Assembly (NCBI GenBank): GCA_035635575.1
Contig: DASQAV010000012.1
Location: 1 to 9,441 of the forward strand
Length of the DNA stretch: 9,441 nt
Source: WS-7 sp035635575
Lineage (GTDB): Bacteria; Eisenbacteria; RBG-16-71-46; SZUA-252
Direction: 5' to 3'
Shown here: piece after piece, positions 1 through 7,555 of the stretch
Numbering within the stretch: position 1 is the first letter of the stretch
Layout of the letters: each line of letters opens with the position of its first letter
Program-made: the position numbers and the translations under genes
Notes under the pieces: generated by a model
The model's database searches: none
Told to the model about the DNA's origin: nothing
Seen by the model: only the letters and a program-made list of their open reading frames with translations

Positions 1-80
1 ACCTCCGCGGACCCCGAGTCTGTCTCGTGGGTGCGAAAGTGGTCGATAACTTCGCGCTTCCTTTCAGGCGTCAACGGCAC
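1..80 (-). CDS. rpsO: Ribosomal protein S15, N-terminal part (cut by window edge)
   Basis: S15 is a primary 16S rRNA-binding protein that nucleates assembly of the 30S platform. Only 26 complete codons are inside the window; the rest lies beyond position 1. The visible N-terminus reads MPLTPERKREVIDHFRTHET followed by DSGSAE, matching the S15 start known from other bacteria, where an ERK-like stretch leads to a THE-DTGS-EVQ motif. The start is GTG at 80-78, chosen because it gives the usual MxLTxERK beginning and has a GGAGG ribosome-binding site nine bases upstream (94-90). An in-frame TTG two codons later (74-72) is the alternative. The gene follows ribF, which is a common arrangement, after a 104-bp spacer, so it may have its own promoter. 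Identification is strong although the gene is partial. Confidence 0.93.
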   Translation of the reverse strand, partial: MPLTPERKREVIDHFRTHETDSGSAE

Positions 81-96
81 AGGTGGCCACCTCCAT
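64..96 (-). other. Possible 10-codon leader reading frame overlapping the rpsO start
   Basis: An ATG at 96-94 opens a frame encoding MEVATCAVDA and stops with TGA at 66-64, inside rpsO and out of its frame. A purine-rich GAGAGAGAGGG stretch ends a few bases upstream and could act as a ribosome-binding site. Translation through it would cross the rpsO initiation region. It could be a leader peptide, or simply chance, because ATGGAGG is also the rpsO ribosome-binding site. Nothing beyond its position supports it. Confidence 0.15.
81..94 (-). promoter_or_regulatory. rpsO ribosome-binding site within a palindrome
   Basis: A strong Shine-Dalgarno sequence GGAGG (94-90) lies nine bases before the rpsO GTG start and supports that start. 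It overlaps a perfect 12-bp palindrome, AGGTGGCCACCT (92-81), which ends directly at the start codon. In the mRNA this could fold as a 4-bp stem with a GGCC loop that covers part of the ribosome-binding site. S15 represses its own translation through mRNA leader structures in several bacteria, so a regulatory role is conceivable, but a 4-bp stem is weak. Confidence 0.6.
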
Positions 97-125
97 GACT
101 TTCCCTCTCTCTCTGGACGGCACGG

Positions 126-155
126 ACTGTACACCAGAGCCCGCGAAGCTTGCAA
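126..155 (-). promoter_or_regulatory. Weak candidate promoter for rpsO
   Basis: In the spacer between ribF and rpsO, a TTGCAA (155-150) and a TACAGT (131-126) are separated by 18 bp. Each matches four of six bases of the sigma-70 type consensus. A transcript would begin around position 119 and have a leader of about 40 nt before the rpsO GTG. It is plausible because rpsO is the first gene after the tightly packed cluster, but the match is weak. The rest of the 81-184 spacer shows no U-tract terminator that I can recognise. Confidence 0.25.
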
Positions 156-184
156 CCGGGATTCTGAACGGGGCCACGATCTTG

Positions 185-1111
185 CTACTCACGCGCCTTC
201 TCCCGGGATCTCCAGTACTCGACGGCCCTTGCGCGATCCCGATCCATGGCCGAAACCAGCTCCTCCGGAGTCCCGAAGACCCGGTCTTCCCGGATTCTTT
301 GGAGGAGGCTCGTGACAAGCCACTTTCCTCCCAGGGGTTCCGGCGCCGGGTGGTCCAGAAGATGCACCTCGACCCGCACCGGCCCCGGACCAAACGTGCC
401 GGCGCTTCCCACGTACGTGAGCCCGTGCGCGGCGCGGCCGAGAACGCGGTTGTCGGAAACGTAGATGCCGGGAGCGGGAAGGAGCTTCTCCGGGCGCACC
501 TCGACATTCGCGGTCGGGTAGCCCAGCTCCTTGCCTCGCCCCGCGCCGGATCCGACGCGGCCTCCGAGCGCGTAGGGCCGCCCCAGCATGGAGGACGCCT
601 CCTCCACCCTCCCCTCCTCGAGAAGCTTCCGCAGCACCGTGCTCGAGAGCTTCCCGCCGTGCGGTTCGTGGAGGAAAGGCACCTCGCGCACGCCGAATCC
701 GCGCTCTCGTCCGAGCGCTTCCAGATACGCGCGATCCCCCATGCGGTCCCGCCCCATCCGGAAGTCGGGCCCGATGACCAGCGTCCGGAGCGGGGCTCCC
801 ACTCCGAGAACGCGGTCCAGGAATCCCTCGGGCGTGAGCGCCTGCACGTCCTTGTCGAAGCGCACGACGTGCACCCGATCCACACCGAGTGAATGGAGCA
901 GCTCCTCGCGCTCGTCCGGAGGCGTGATCCACGGCCGCGGCGGGGCGCCGCGCACGATCGCGTCGGGATGCGGATCGAAGGTCGTCACGACGGCGCCGCC
1001 CTCGATCTCCCGCGCGGCTTCCACCGTGGCGGCGATCACGCGCTGATGGCCGCGATGGAGCCCGTCGAAGACGCCGATGGTCATCGCGATCGGACGCGGG
1101 GTGAGCGTCAT
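185..1111 (-). CDS. ribF: Bifunctional riboflavin kinase / FAD synthetase RibF
   Basis: This 308-residue protein phosphorylates riboflavin to FMN and adenylates FMN to FAD. The N-terminal nucleotidyltransferase half shows TIGVFDGLHRGHQ (residues 11-23), the TTFDPHP block (43-49), IGPDFRMGRDR (113-123) and SSTVLR (156-161) followed by the linker LGRPYALGG. The C-terminal flavokinase half shows the GYPTANV motif (197-203), VEVHLLD (247-253) and a tail of the EELVSAMDRD type. Length is normal for the family. The start is ATG at 1111-1109, sharing ATGA with the truB stop, which suggests translational coupling; there is no clear ribosome-binding site. The segment before GVFDG is short at nine residues. 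The flavokinase block normally reading like NxGxRPT is here YVGSAGT (233-239), a departure discussed in the findings. The frame stays open far upstream of this start, but that region is truB on another frame. Confidence 0.95.
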   Translation of the reverse strand: MTLTPRPIAMTIGVFDGLHRGHQRVIAATVEAAREIEGGAVVTTFDPHPDAIVRGAPPRPWITPPDEREELLHSLGVDRVHVVRFDKDVQALTPEGFLDRVLGVGAPLRTLVIGPDFRMGRDRMGDRAYLEALGRERGFGVREVPFLHEPHGGKLSSTVLRKLLEEGRVEEASSMLGRPYALGGRVGSGAGRGKELGYPTANVEVRPEKLLPAPGIYVSDNRVLGRAAHGLTYVGSAGTFGPGPVRVEVHLLDHPAPEPLGGKWLVTSLLQRIREDRVFGTPEELVSAMDRDRARAVEYWRSREKARE

Positions 1112-2019
1112 GGGAACACGCGCAGGAGCCGAACCACGGCGGGCAGAACCTCCGCCAGCGCTAGGAGCTCCCCCTCGGGAGAAAGAAGGACGGTGGGCCA
1201 GGCGATCTCGCCCGGAGGAATGGGAACGCGAAGCGGCCCGGGCACCTGGCGCTCGGGGCCGAATCGCGGCGCGCGCCCGTGGCGCACGCCCGCCGCTTCC
1301 TCCTCCGTGAGCACGGCGCGCGGAAGATGCGGAACCGCGTCCGCCGGCCGCACCGCGCTCGCGCGGTAATCCTGGGCGTCTGTCTCCCGTGAATGCGGAG
1401 GCTGGAGCGCCTGCTCCACCGAGAAGGGTCCCGAATCCGTCCGGCGAAGCGAGGTGAGATGCGCGCCGCAACCCAGGCTCTCCCCGAGATCGTGCGCGAG
1501 CGTGCGCACGTAGGTGCCGCGGCTCACGGTGAGATCGAGCGTGACGTCCGGAAGGCAGCTGAGGTCCGCCCGGATCTCGTACACGCGAATGGGCCGCTCC
1601 CCGGCCTCGAGCGTCACGCCCCGGCGCGCCGCCTTGTAGAGGCGCTCGCCCCCCACCTTCACCGCCGAATAGAGCGGGGGCCGCTGCATCGTGAGGCCGC
1701 CCAGCCGCTCCACCTCCGACTCGATCTCCAGGCGGGCGGGGATCCGGCCCGAGGTGCGGATGGGAGCTCCGGTCCGATCCTGGGTGTCGGTCGCGATCCC
1801 CAGGCGCGCGCAGGCCAGGTAGCGCTTGGGAAGGAGGCTCAAGGAATGAAGGAGCGCGGTCGCGCGTCCCTCGGCCACGAGAAGGAGGCCCGTCGCGAAT
1901 GGATCGAGCGTCCCGGCGTGGCCGACCCGGCGTTCGCCCAGCACGCGGCGCATCCGGGCGACCACGTCGTGCGAGGTCCAGCCCTCGGGCTTATCGAGGA
2001 GGTGGAGGAGGTCCGGCAT
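1108..2019 (-). CDS. truB: tRNA pseudouridine-55 synthase TruB
   Basis: TruB converts uridine 55 in the T-loop of tRNAs to pseudouridine. The 303-residue protein begins with LLDKPEGWTSHDVV (residues 7-20), followed by GHAGTLDPFATGLLL (33-47), where Asp39 is the expected catalytic aspartate. The family blocks QRPPLYSAVKVGGERLYKAA and VSRGTYVRTLAHDLGESLG follow in order, then a LRRTDSGPF segment and a C-terminal PUA-like region. The length is normal. The ATG at 2019-2017 follows the nrnA stop with no gap (TGAATG), and no ribosome-binding site is visible, so reinitiation after nrnA is likely. The end overlaps ribF by 4 bp. Its position after rbfA/nrnA and before ribF/rpsO is the usual one. Confidence 0.97.
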   Translation of the reverse strand: MPDLLHLLDKPEGWTSHDVVARMRRVLGERRVGHAGTLDPFATGLLLVAEGRATALLHSLSLLPKRYLACARLGIATDTQDRTGAPIRTSGRIPARLEIESEVERLGGLTMQRPPLYSAVKVGGERLYKAARRGVTLEAGERPIRVYEIRADLSCLPDVTLDLTVSRGTYVRTLAHDLGESLGCGAHLTSLRRTDSGPFSVEQALQPPHSRETDAQDYRASAVRPADAVPHLPRAVLTEEEAAGVRHGRAPRFGPERQVPGPLRVPIPPGEIAWPTVLLSPEGELLALAEVLPAVVRLLRVFP

Positions 2020-3012
2020 TCATGAACGTGGAGGGGATGCGCCGTTCATCGCCCGCTCCAGCGCCCGGATGAGGTCCTCGCGCACCGTTGCGAGGGCGCC
2101 CTGGACGCGAAGGCCGGCAGCGTTCCGGTGTCCTCCTCCTCCGAACTCGGAGGCCACCTGGTTCACGTCCACGCTCCCGTCGCTTCGGAGGGAGGCCCGG
2201 ATCTCGTCCTTGGCCGTCTCTTGCAAGAGGATCCCGACACGCGCGCCGGCGAGCGCCTTCGCGTACTGCACGATGCCGTCGGCGTCCTCCGGCTTGGCGC
2301 CCGCCTTCTCGAACATGTCGAGGGAGATCGACATCGCCCCGATCCGGCCGCCGCTTCGCGTCTGGAGCGAGGCCAGGGCCAGTCCCAGGATGCGGAGGCT
2401 GGGCGCGGTCTTGGTCGCGTAGAGCGCTTCGGCGACCCGCGCGGCGCGCGCGCCGTGCTCCACCAGCCTCGCGGCGACGCGAAGCGTGCGCGAGGAGGTG
2501 TTCGCGAAGCGAAAGCCGCCCGTGTCGGAGAGGATGCCGGTGTAGAGGCATTCCGCGATCTCGGGCGAGATGGGAACGCGAAGGAGCTCGATCAGATCGT
2601 AGATCAGCTCGGCGGTCGCCGAGGCTTCGGGATTCACCAGCCGCACGTGGCCAAAGCCGTCGTTCCCCCAGTGGTGATCGATGACCGCGACCTGGGCGTT
2701 CGGTGCCAGACAGCGGGCGAGGACCTGGCCCGCGCGATCGGCGGAAGAGCTGTCGACGAGAAAGGCGGACGCGTACTGCTTCGTCACCTCTCCGGGCCGG
2801 CGGATGGTCGAAGCACCGGGCAGGAAGGCGAGCGTCTCCGGAAGCGGGGACTCCAGCACCACCTCCGCGGTCTTTCCCATCTCTTGCAGCGCGTGCTTGA
2901 GCCCTAGAGAGGAACCCACCGCGTCTCCGTCGGGATCGACGTGCGACGTGATGAGAAACTCGTTCCCCGCGTGAACGAAGGGCTCGAAGCCCTCGAAGGC
3001 GGCGTCACTCAT
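2020..3012 (-). CDS. nrnA: DHH/DHHA1 phosphoesterase, NrnA-type nanoRNase / pAp phosphatase
   Basis: This 330-residue protein belongs to the DHH superfamily. Characterised NrnA enzymes degrade 2-5 nt RNAs from the ends and dephosphorylate pAp using Mn2+. The metal-binding motifs are HVDPDGDA (residues 24-31), Asp87 in LVDSSSADR, IDHH (111-114) and SDTGGFRF (162-169). The C-terminal DHHA1 domain ends with the substrate-binding GGGGHRNAAG (291-300). The start is ATG at 3012-3010, preceded by AAGGAG at 3025-3020 with 7 bases between. The gene overlaps the end of rbfA by 8 bp and directly abuts truB. Placement between rbfA and truB is common in other phyla and suggests a link to RNA turnover. Whether it prefers nanoRNA, pAp or cyclic dinucleotides cannot be read from sequence. 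Confidence 0.93.
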   Translation of the reverse strand: MSDAAFEGFEPFVHAGNEFLITSHVDPDGDAVGSSLGLKHALQEMGKTAEVVLESPLPETLAFLPGASTIRRPGEVTKQYASAFLVDSSSADRAGQVLARCLAPNAQVAVIDHHWGNDGFGHVRLVNPEASATAELIYDLIELLRVPISPEIAECLYTGILSDTGGFRFANTSSRTLRVAARLVEHGARAARVAEALYATKTAPSLRILGLALASLQTRSGGRIGAMSISLDMFEKAGAKPEDADGIVQYAKALAGARVGILLQETAKDEIRASLRSDGSVDVNQVASEFGGGGHRNAAGLRVQGALATVREDLIRALERAMNGASPPRS

Positions 3013-3373
3013 CCCGCGGCTCCTTCATCTCGCGCAGGAGCTGCTCGATCCGGGCGCCCTGCTCGATGGAGTGGTCCACCTGGAACTCGAGCTGGGGAAC
3101 GATCCGGAGCTTCAGGCGGGGCGCCAGGAGGCTCCGGAAATAGGGCGCGGCGCGCCCGAGCGCCGTCAGGACTTCCGGCTCCTCCTCTCGCTTCAGGCTT
3201 CCACACGCCACCCACACCTTCGCAACCGAGAGGTCGCGGTTCACTTCCGCCGCGGTGACCGTGAGCGTGCGGAGACGCGGATCCTCCGTGCGTGCGTTCA
3301 GGATCTCGGCCAGCTCGACCTGGATGCGGTCGGCGACACGCCGGGTGCGCGGGCTCTGGGGACGTGAGGGCAT
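3005..3373 (-). CDS. rbfA: 30S ribosome-binding factor RbfA
   Basis: RbfA is a small KH-fold protein that binds immature 30S subunits and helps finish the 5' end of 16S rRNA, particularly in the cold. The 122-residue sequence opens with a basic helix (RTRRVADRIQVELAEIL, residues 9-25), has the DPRL stretch (31-34), the strand segment TVTAAEVNRDLSVAKVWV (38-55) and the family-typical end PQLEFQVDHSIEQGARIEQL (93-112). Length matches the family. The start is ATG at 3373-3371, 13 bp after the ylxP stop; the gap is pyrimidine-rich and carries no Shine-Dalgarno sequence. It sits downstream of infB, its usual neighbourhood, with only ylxP between. Confidence 0.95.
   Translation of the reverse strand: MPSRPQSPRTRRVADRIQVELAEILNARTEDPRLRTLTVTAAEVNRDLSVAKVWVACGSLKREEEPEVLTALGRAAPYFRSLLAPRLKLRIVPQLEFQVDHSIEQGARIEQLLREMKEPRDE
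3020..3025 (-). promoter_or_regulatory. Ribosome-binding site of nrnA inside rbfA
   Basis: AAGGAG lies in the last codons of rbfA, seven bases ahead of the nrnA ATG. It is one of the clearest ribosome-binding sites in the cluster and fixes the nrnA start within the 8-bp overlap. Confidence 0.75.
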
Positions 3374-3386
3374 GGGGAGGGGCGGC

Positions 3387-3668
3387 TCAGTCGATCCGGA
3401 TCTGGTAGTCGAGCACGTGGAGGCGGTCCTCCCGCTCGACCACGGCGAGGATGTCGCGGAGCACCTGGTCCAGGCCCCCGGCGTCCCCGCTCACCACCGC
3501 GACGCCCAGCGCGGCCCGCTGCCAGAGCTCCTGGTGGTCCACCTCCGCCACCGAGGCGTTGAATCGCGTGCGCAGCCGCTCTTTCACGTGGTTCACGACG
3601 GACCGCTTTTCTTTGAGGGAATGAGAGCCGGGGAGGTGGAGCTCCATGTGGAGCAGACCGACCACCAT
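3387..3668 (-). CDS. ylxP: DUF503 family protein (YlxP-like)
   Basis: This 93-residue protein matches DUF503. The N-terminal strand MVVGLLHMELHLPGSHSLKE runs into KRSVVNHVKERLRTRFNASV, the signature of the family, followed by EVDHQELWQRAALGVAVVSG and a C-terminal helix and strand. DUF503 proteins are small soluble proteins often encoded between infB and rbfA. The B. subtilis homologue is YlxP; I know of no firmly established molecular function, though context points to ribosome assembly or translation. The ATG at 3668-3666 lies one base after the infB stop. There is no signal peptide or membrane segment. Confidence 0.93.
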   Translation of the reverse strand: MVVGLLHMELHLPGSHSLKEKRSVVNHVKERLRTRFNASVAEVDHQELWQRAALGVAVVSGDAGGLDQVLRDILAVVEREDRLHVLDYQIRID

Positions 3669-3669
3669 C

Positions 3670-5862
3670 TCACGACAACCGGCGCGCGAACTCCTCGAGG
3701 ACGTAGGCTTCGATGACGTCGTTCACCTTCACGTCGTCGCGCCCCTCGAGTCCGATGCCGCACTCCAGCGGGGACGCCACCTCGCGTACGTCATCCTTGA
3801 AGCGCCGCAGCGACTCGATCCTGCCGTCCCAGGCCGCGGACCCGTCCCGCATCAGCCGCGCGCGCGCGCTCCGCTGGATGGTTCCGGAGACGACCTTGCA
3901 GCCGGCGATCGTGCCGGACTTGGTGGAGGTGAAGACCTGGCGTACCTCGGCCGAGCCCAGCACCGTCTCGCGGATCTCGGGCTTCAGGAGCCCCGACATG
4001 GCGTCCTTCACGTCCGCCACCGCCTCGTAGATGATCTCGTAGAGGCGGACGTCCACCTTCTCCTTGGCCCCCAGCTCCTGCGCCTTCGCATCCGGCTTCA
4101 CGTGGAAGCCGATGATGACGGCGTTCGAAGCGGCCGCGAGCAGCACGTCCGATTCGCTGATCTGGCCCACGCCGCGGTGGATGACGCGGAGCTTGACCTC
4201 CTCGGTGCTGAGCTTCGTCAGCGAGTCCTCCAGCGCCTCGACCGAGCCATCCACGTCCGCCTTGAGCACGACGAGAAGCTCGCCCATGCCCGCCTTGATC
4301 TGCGAATAGAGATCCGTGAGCGTGACGTGCTTGTGGAGGCGGAACTCCTGCTCGCGCTGGAGCTGGCCGCGCTTCGACGCGAGCTCGCGCGCCTCGCGCT
4401 CGTCGATCATGGCCGCGAAGTTGTCGCCCGCCTGGGGCGCGCCGCTCCAGCCCAGGATCTCGACCGGCGTCGAGGGACCCGCGGTCGCCACGCGGCCGCC
4501 GCGCTCGTTGTTCATCGCGCGGACCTTGCCCGATTGCGAGCCGGCGACGAAGGCGTCTCCGACGCGCAGCGTTCCCTTCTGGACGAGCACGGTCGCGACG
4601 ATGCCGCGCCCCTGCTCCACCCGCGACTCGATCACGACGCCGCGCGCGTGCTTCGTGGGATCCGCCTTCAATTCCAGAACTTCCGCCTGGAGGAGGATCA
4701 TCTCGAGGAGCTTGTCGACGCCGGTCCCCAGCTTGGCCGAGATGGGCACCGCGATCGTCTTCCCTCCCCATTCCTCCAGAAGGAGGTTCTGCTTCGAGAG
4801 CTCCTGCCGCACCAGATCCACGTTCGCGCCGGGAAGATCGATCTTGTTGATCGCGACCAGGATGGGAACGTTCGCGGCCCGCGCGTGATCGATGGCCTCG
4901 ATCGTCTGGGGCATGACCCGGTCGTCGGCCGCGACCACCACGACGACGATGTCCGTCGCCTGCGCGCCGCGCGCCCGCATCGCCGTGAAGGCCTCGTGGC
5001 CCGGCGTGTCCAGGAACGTGATCTTCTGTCCCTTCGCCAGCTCGACTTCGTAGGCGCCGATGTGCTGGGTGATTCCCCCGGCCTCGCCGGCGATCACGTT
5101 GGTCTTGCGGATATAGTCGAGGAGTGAGGTCTTGCCGTGGTCCACGTGTCCCATGATCGTCACCACCGGCGGGCGCGGCTGGAGAACGCCGGTCTCCTCC
5201 ACGACGCCTTCCTCGACCTCTTCCTCCCCCAGCTCGCTCACGAACTCCACGCCGTAGCCGAACTCGTCGGCGACCGCCATGATCGAGTCCTTGTCCAGCC
5301 GGCGATTGATGTTCGCCATGATCCCGAGCTGGAGACAGACCTGGATCACTTCCTGCGGCTTGACCTCCAGCTGTCCCGCGAGCTCCGCGACCGAGATGAA
5401 CTCGCTCACGCGAATGACGCGCGGCACCTCCTCCACGCCGACGGCGGCGCCCTCCTCGCGCTCGCGGCGGTGATGGCGGCGCTTCTGCCCCTCCATCTCG
5501 GCCAGCGTGCGCTTCACGCTCGCGCGAATCAGCTTCTCGTCCACGGCGCGCTTCTTCTTCTTTCCCTGCTTGCCGCCGAGCTTGAAGGGCGCGTTCGGGC
5601 TCCGGCCCGGAGGCGCTCCGCGCCGTTCGGCTTCCGCCTTCGCGGCCAGGACCGCCTTCTCGCGCTTGCGCGCTTCCTCTTCCTTGACGGCCTCCTTCTC
5701 GCGCGCGAGCTTCTTCTGCACCTGCTCGATCACGTCGTCGCTGACCGAGCTCATGTGGCTCTTCACCTCGACGGAGAGCGATTTCAGGATATGGACGAGC
5801 GCCTCGCTGGACATACCCATGTCCTTGGCGACCTCGTACACGCGGCGTTTCTTAGCTGGCAT
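3670..5862 (-). CDS. infB: Translation initiation factor IF-2
   Basis: IF-2 is the GTPase that places fMet-tRNA on the 30S subunit and promotes 50S joining. The 730-residue protein is a short form. An IF2_N module (residues 1-50, RRVYEVAKDMGMSSEAL) is followed by a charged linker rich in Lys, Arg and Glu (50-145) and a second IF2_N-like module (about 150-205). The GTPase domain has G1 GHVDHGKT (238-245), GGITQHIGA (262-270), G3 DTPGHE (285-290), G4 NKID (339-342) and G5 SAK (375-377). Domain II, the third domain and the tRNA-binding C-terminal domain follow. Position 315 is Arg in DDRVMPQT, where Gly is the norm. The start at 5862-5860 overlaps the nusA end by 11 bp and has AGGGG three bases upstream. 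The gene ends one base before ylxP. Confidence 0.98.
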   Translation of the reverse strand: MPAKKRRVYEVAKDMGMSSEALVHILKSLSVEVKSHMSSVSDDVIEQVQKKLAREKEAVKEEEARKREKAVLAAKAEAERRGAPPGRSPNAPFKLGGKQGKKKKRAVDEKLIRASVKRTLAEMEGQKRRHHRREREEGAAVGVEEVPRVIRVSEFISVAELAGQLEVKPQEVIQVCLQLGIMANINRRLDKDSIMAVADEFGYGVEFVSELGEEEVEEGVVEETGVLQPRPPVVTIMGHVDHGKTSLLDYIRKTNVIAGEAGGITQHIGAYEVELAKGQKITFLDTPGHEAFTAMRARGAQATDIVVVVVAADDRVMPQTIEAIDHARAANVPILVAINKIDLPGANVDLVRQELSKQNLLLEEWGGKTIAVPISAKLGTGVDKLLEMILLQAEVLELKADPTKHARGVVIESRVEQGRGIVATVLVQKGTLRVGDAFVAGSQSGKVRAMNNERGGRVATAGPSTPVEILGWSGAPQAGDNFAAMIDEREARELASKRGQLQREQEFRLHKHVTLTDLYSQIKAGMGELLVVLKADVDGSVEALEDSLTKLSTEEVKLRVIHRGVGQISESDVLLAAASNAVIIGFHVKPDAKAQELGAKEKVDVRLYEIIYEAVADVKDAMSGLLKPEIRETVLGSAEVRQVFTSTKSGTIAGCKVVSGTIQRSARARLMRDGSAAWDGRIESLRRFKDDVREVASPLECGIGLEGRDDVKVNDVIEAYVLEEFARRLS

Positions 5863-7555
5863 CTCCCCTCGTTTCCTTGGTTTGGTCCTCGTCCTCGCCG
5901 GCTTCTTGCTCGGGCGCCTCGGCCACGATCACGCGCGCCGGCGGCACCGCACCCAGGTCTTCCGGGTCGCGCTCCGTCACGGCGGCTTCCTCGGGCGCGA
6001 AGTCCTCCTCCGCTTCGACGCGCTCGGCGACCTCCTCGTCCTCCTCCAGCTCGGCCCCCTTGCGGAGACGCGCGCTCTCCTCGAGCATGGCGCCTGCCTT
6101 CTTCGGCGTGCCCCGCACGATCTTCATCGCCTCGGCCTCGGGCGATTCAGGCAAGGGCCCCGGGATCTCGTCCGGAGCCTCCAGCAGAGGCTCGGCGGAA
6201 TCGGTGAGCCGGGGTTCCTGGTCGGCCAGGGCCTCGGCCTGAGCCTTCGCCGCTTCCGCGGCCAGCTCCTTCCCGCGCCTTTCTTGCAACGCTTTGGCCT
6301 CCTCGATCAGCTTCTCGGCCGTCTTCTCGCCGATTCCCTGGATCGCGAGGATCTCTTCCATGGACGCCTTGAGGAGGTCCTGCACCGTCTCGATCCCCTC
6401 GCGGATCAGCTTCTCGCGCAGCTTGGGACCGGCCGCCTCCAGCTCCTCGATATCGATGCGCGAGCGCTTTTCCATCTCCTTCTGCCGGTCGCGCTCGCTC
6501 TTGGAGATCAGGTCGATCTTCCAGCCCGTGAGCTTGGCCGCCAGGCGCGCGTTCTGGCCGCCCTTTCCGATGGCGAGCGACAGCTGATCATCCGCGACCG
6601 AGACCAATACTTTTTGATCCTTGTCCACGATCTGCGCTTCCAGGACCTTCGCGGGCGAGAGCGAGCGCGTCACGAAGACCACCGGGTCCTGGCTCCAGGG
6701 CACGATGTCGATCTTCTCGCCCCCCAGCTCCCGGACGATGGCCTGCACGCGCGATCCCTTGATGCCGACGCACGCGCCCACCGCGTCGATCTTGTCGTCG
6801 TTCGACACGACGGAGACCTTGGCCCGCGAGCCGGGCTCGCGCGCGATCCCCTTGATCTCGATGATCTTCTCGGCCACCTCCGGCACCTCCGCCTCGAAGA
6901 GACGGCGAAGGAACTCGGGATGGGTCCGCGAGAGGATGATCTGCGGGCCGCGCGCCAGCTTGTCGACCGCGATGATGTAGGCCTTGATGTGGTCGCCCTG
7001 GTGGTAGCGGTCGCGCGCGATCTGCTCCCGCGGAGGCAGGATGGCCTCCGAGCGGTCGAGCTTCACGTAGATGTTGCCGCGGTCGACCTGCTGCACCGTG
7101 CCGCGCACCATCTCGCCGACGCGGTCGTGGTAGTCCTCGTAGATCCGCTCGCGCTCCGCCTCGCGCACGCGCTGCACCAGCACCTGCTTGGCGGCCGCGA
7201 TCGCGTTCCTTCCCAGATCCTCGAGCGTCAGCTCCTGGATGAACTCCTGGCCGATCTTGGCGTCCGGCTCGGACTGCTGCGCCTCCTCGAGATCGATCTC
7301 CTGCGCCAGATCCTCGGCGTCCTCCACGATGCGGCGCTTGAGCCGCATCAAGATTTTTCCGCTGGGCTCGTCGAACTTCACCTGGATATCGGCGGTCTGG
7401 CCGAAGCGCTTGCGCCCGGCCGAGAGCAGTCCCGCCTCGAGCGTCTCGACGAGGATGGCCTTGTCCACGCTCTTCTCGCGCGCGATCTGGGCCATCGCTT
7501 CCATCAGCTCGTAGTTGACGCCTCTTGTTTGCGTTTCCTTTGCCACGATACTCAT
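5852..7555 (-). CDS. nusA: Transcription termination/antitermination factor NusA
   Basis: NusA binds RNA polymerase and nascent RNA and modulates pausing, termination and antitermination. Domains in this 567-residue protein are: N-terminal polymerase-binding domain (about 12-135, NYELMEAMAQIAREKSVDKA); S1 (about 146-211, RGTVQQVDRGNIYVKLDRSE); KH1 (about 230-300, with AREPGSRAKVSVVSND and VGACVGIKGSRVQAIVRELG); KH2 (about 305-352, DDQLSLAIGKGGQNARLAAK). Then comes a helix-hairpin-helix region (about 370-425, EILAIQGIGEKTAEKLIEEA) and a 135-residue acidic, low-complexity tail. The start is ATG at 7555-7553, sharing ATGA with the rimP stop; the frame extends upstream into rimP, but no family similarity is seen there. 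The downstream gene is infB with an 11-bp overlap; ylxR and ylxQ are missing from this junction. Confidence 0.97.
   Translation of the reverse strand: MSIVAKETQTRGVNYELMEAMAQIAREKSVDKAILVETLEAGLLSAGRKRFGQTADIQVKFDEPSGKILMRLKRRIVEDAEDLAQEIDLEEAQQSEPDAKIGQEFIQELTLEDLGRNAIAAAKQVLVQRVREAERERIYEDYHDRVGEMVRGTVQQVDRGNIYVKLDRSEAILPPREQIARDRYHQGDHIKAYIIAVDKLARGPQIILSRTHPEFLRRLFEAEVPEVAEKIIEIKGIAREPGSRAKVSVVSNDDKIDAVGACVGIKGSRVQAIVRELGGEKIDIVPWSQDPVVFVTRSLSPAKVLEAQIVDKDQKVLVSVADDQLSLAIGKGGQNARLAAKLTGWKIDLISKSERDRQKEMEKRSRIDIEELEAAGPKLREKLIREGIETVQDLLKASMEEILAIQGIGEKTAEKLIEEAKALQERRGKELAAEAAKAQAEALADQEPRLTDSAEPLLEAPDEIPGPLPESPEAEAMKIVRGTPKKAGAMLEESARLRKGAELEEDEEVAERVEAEEDFAPEEAAVTERDPEDLGAVPPARVIVAEAPEQEAGEDEDQTKETRGDAS

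Noticed and set aside
103..116. CT/GA dinucleotide run in the rpsO leader as a repeat element
   Set aside because: Only a few dinucleotide units; more likely a purine-rich stretch in the mRNA leader than a microsatellite or functional repeat.
1112..1471. Upstream extension of the ribF frame by 120 codons
   Set aside because: The region encodes TruB in another frame; the extension has low-complexity Arg/Ala/Gly composition, and the ATG at 1111 overlapping the truB stop is the natural start.
3646..5127. 493-codon plus-strand open frame opposite infB
   Set aside because: Complement of well-identified IF-2 codons with shadow-like composition and no recognisable domain.
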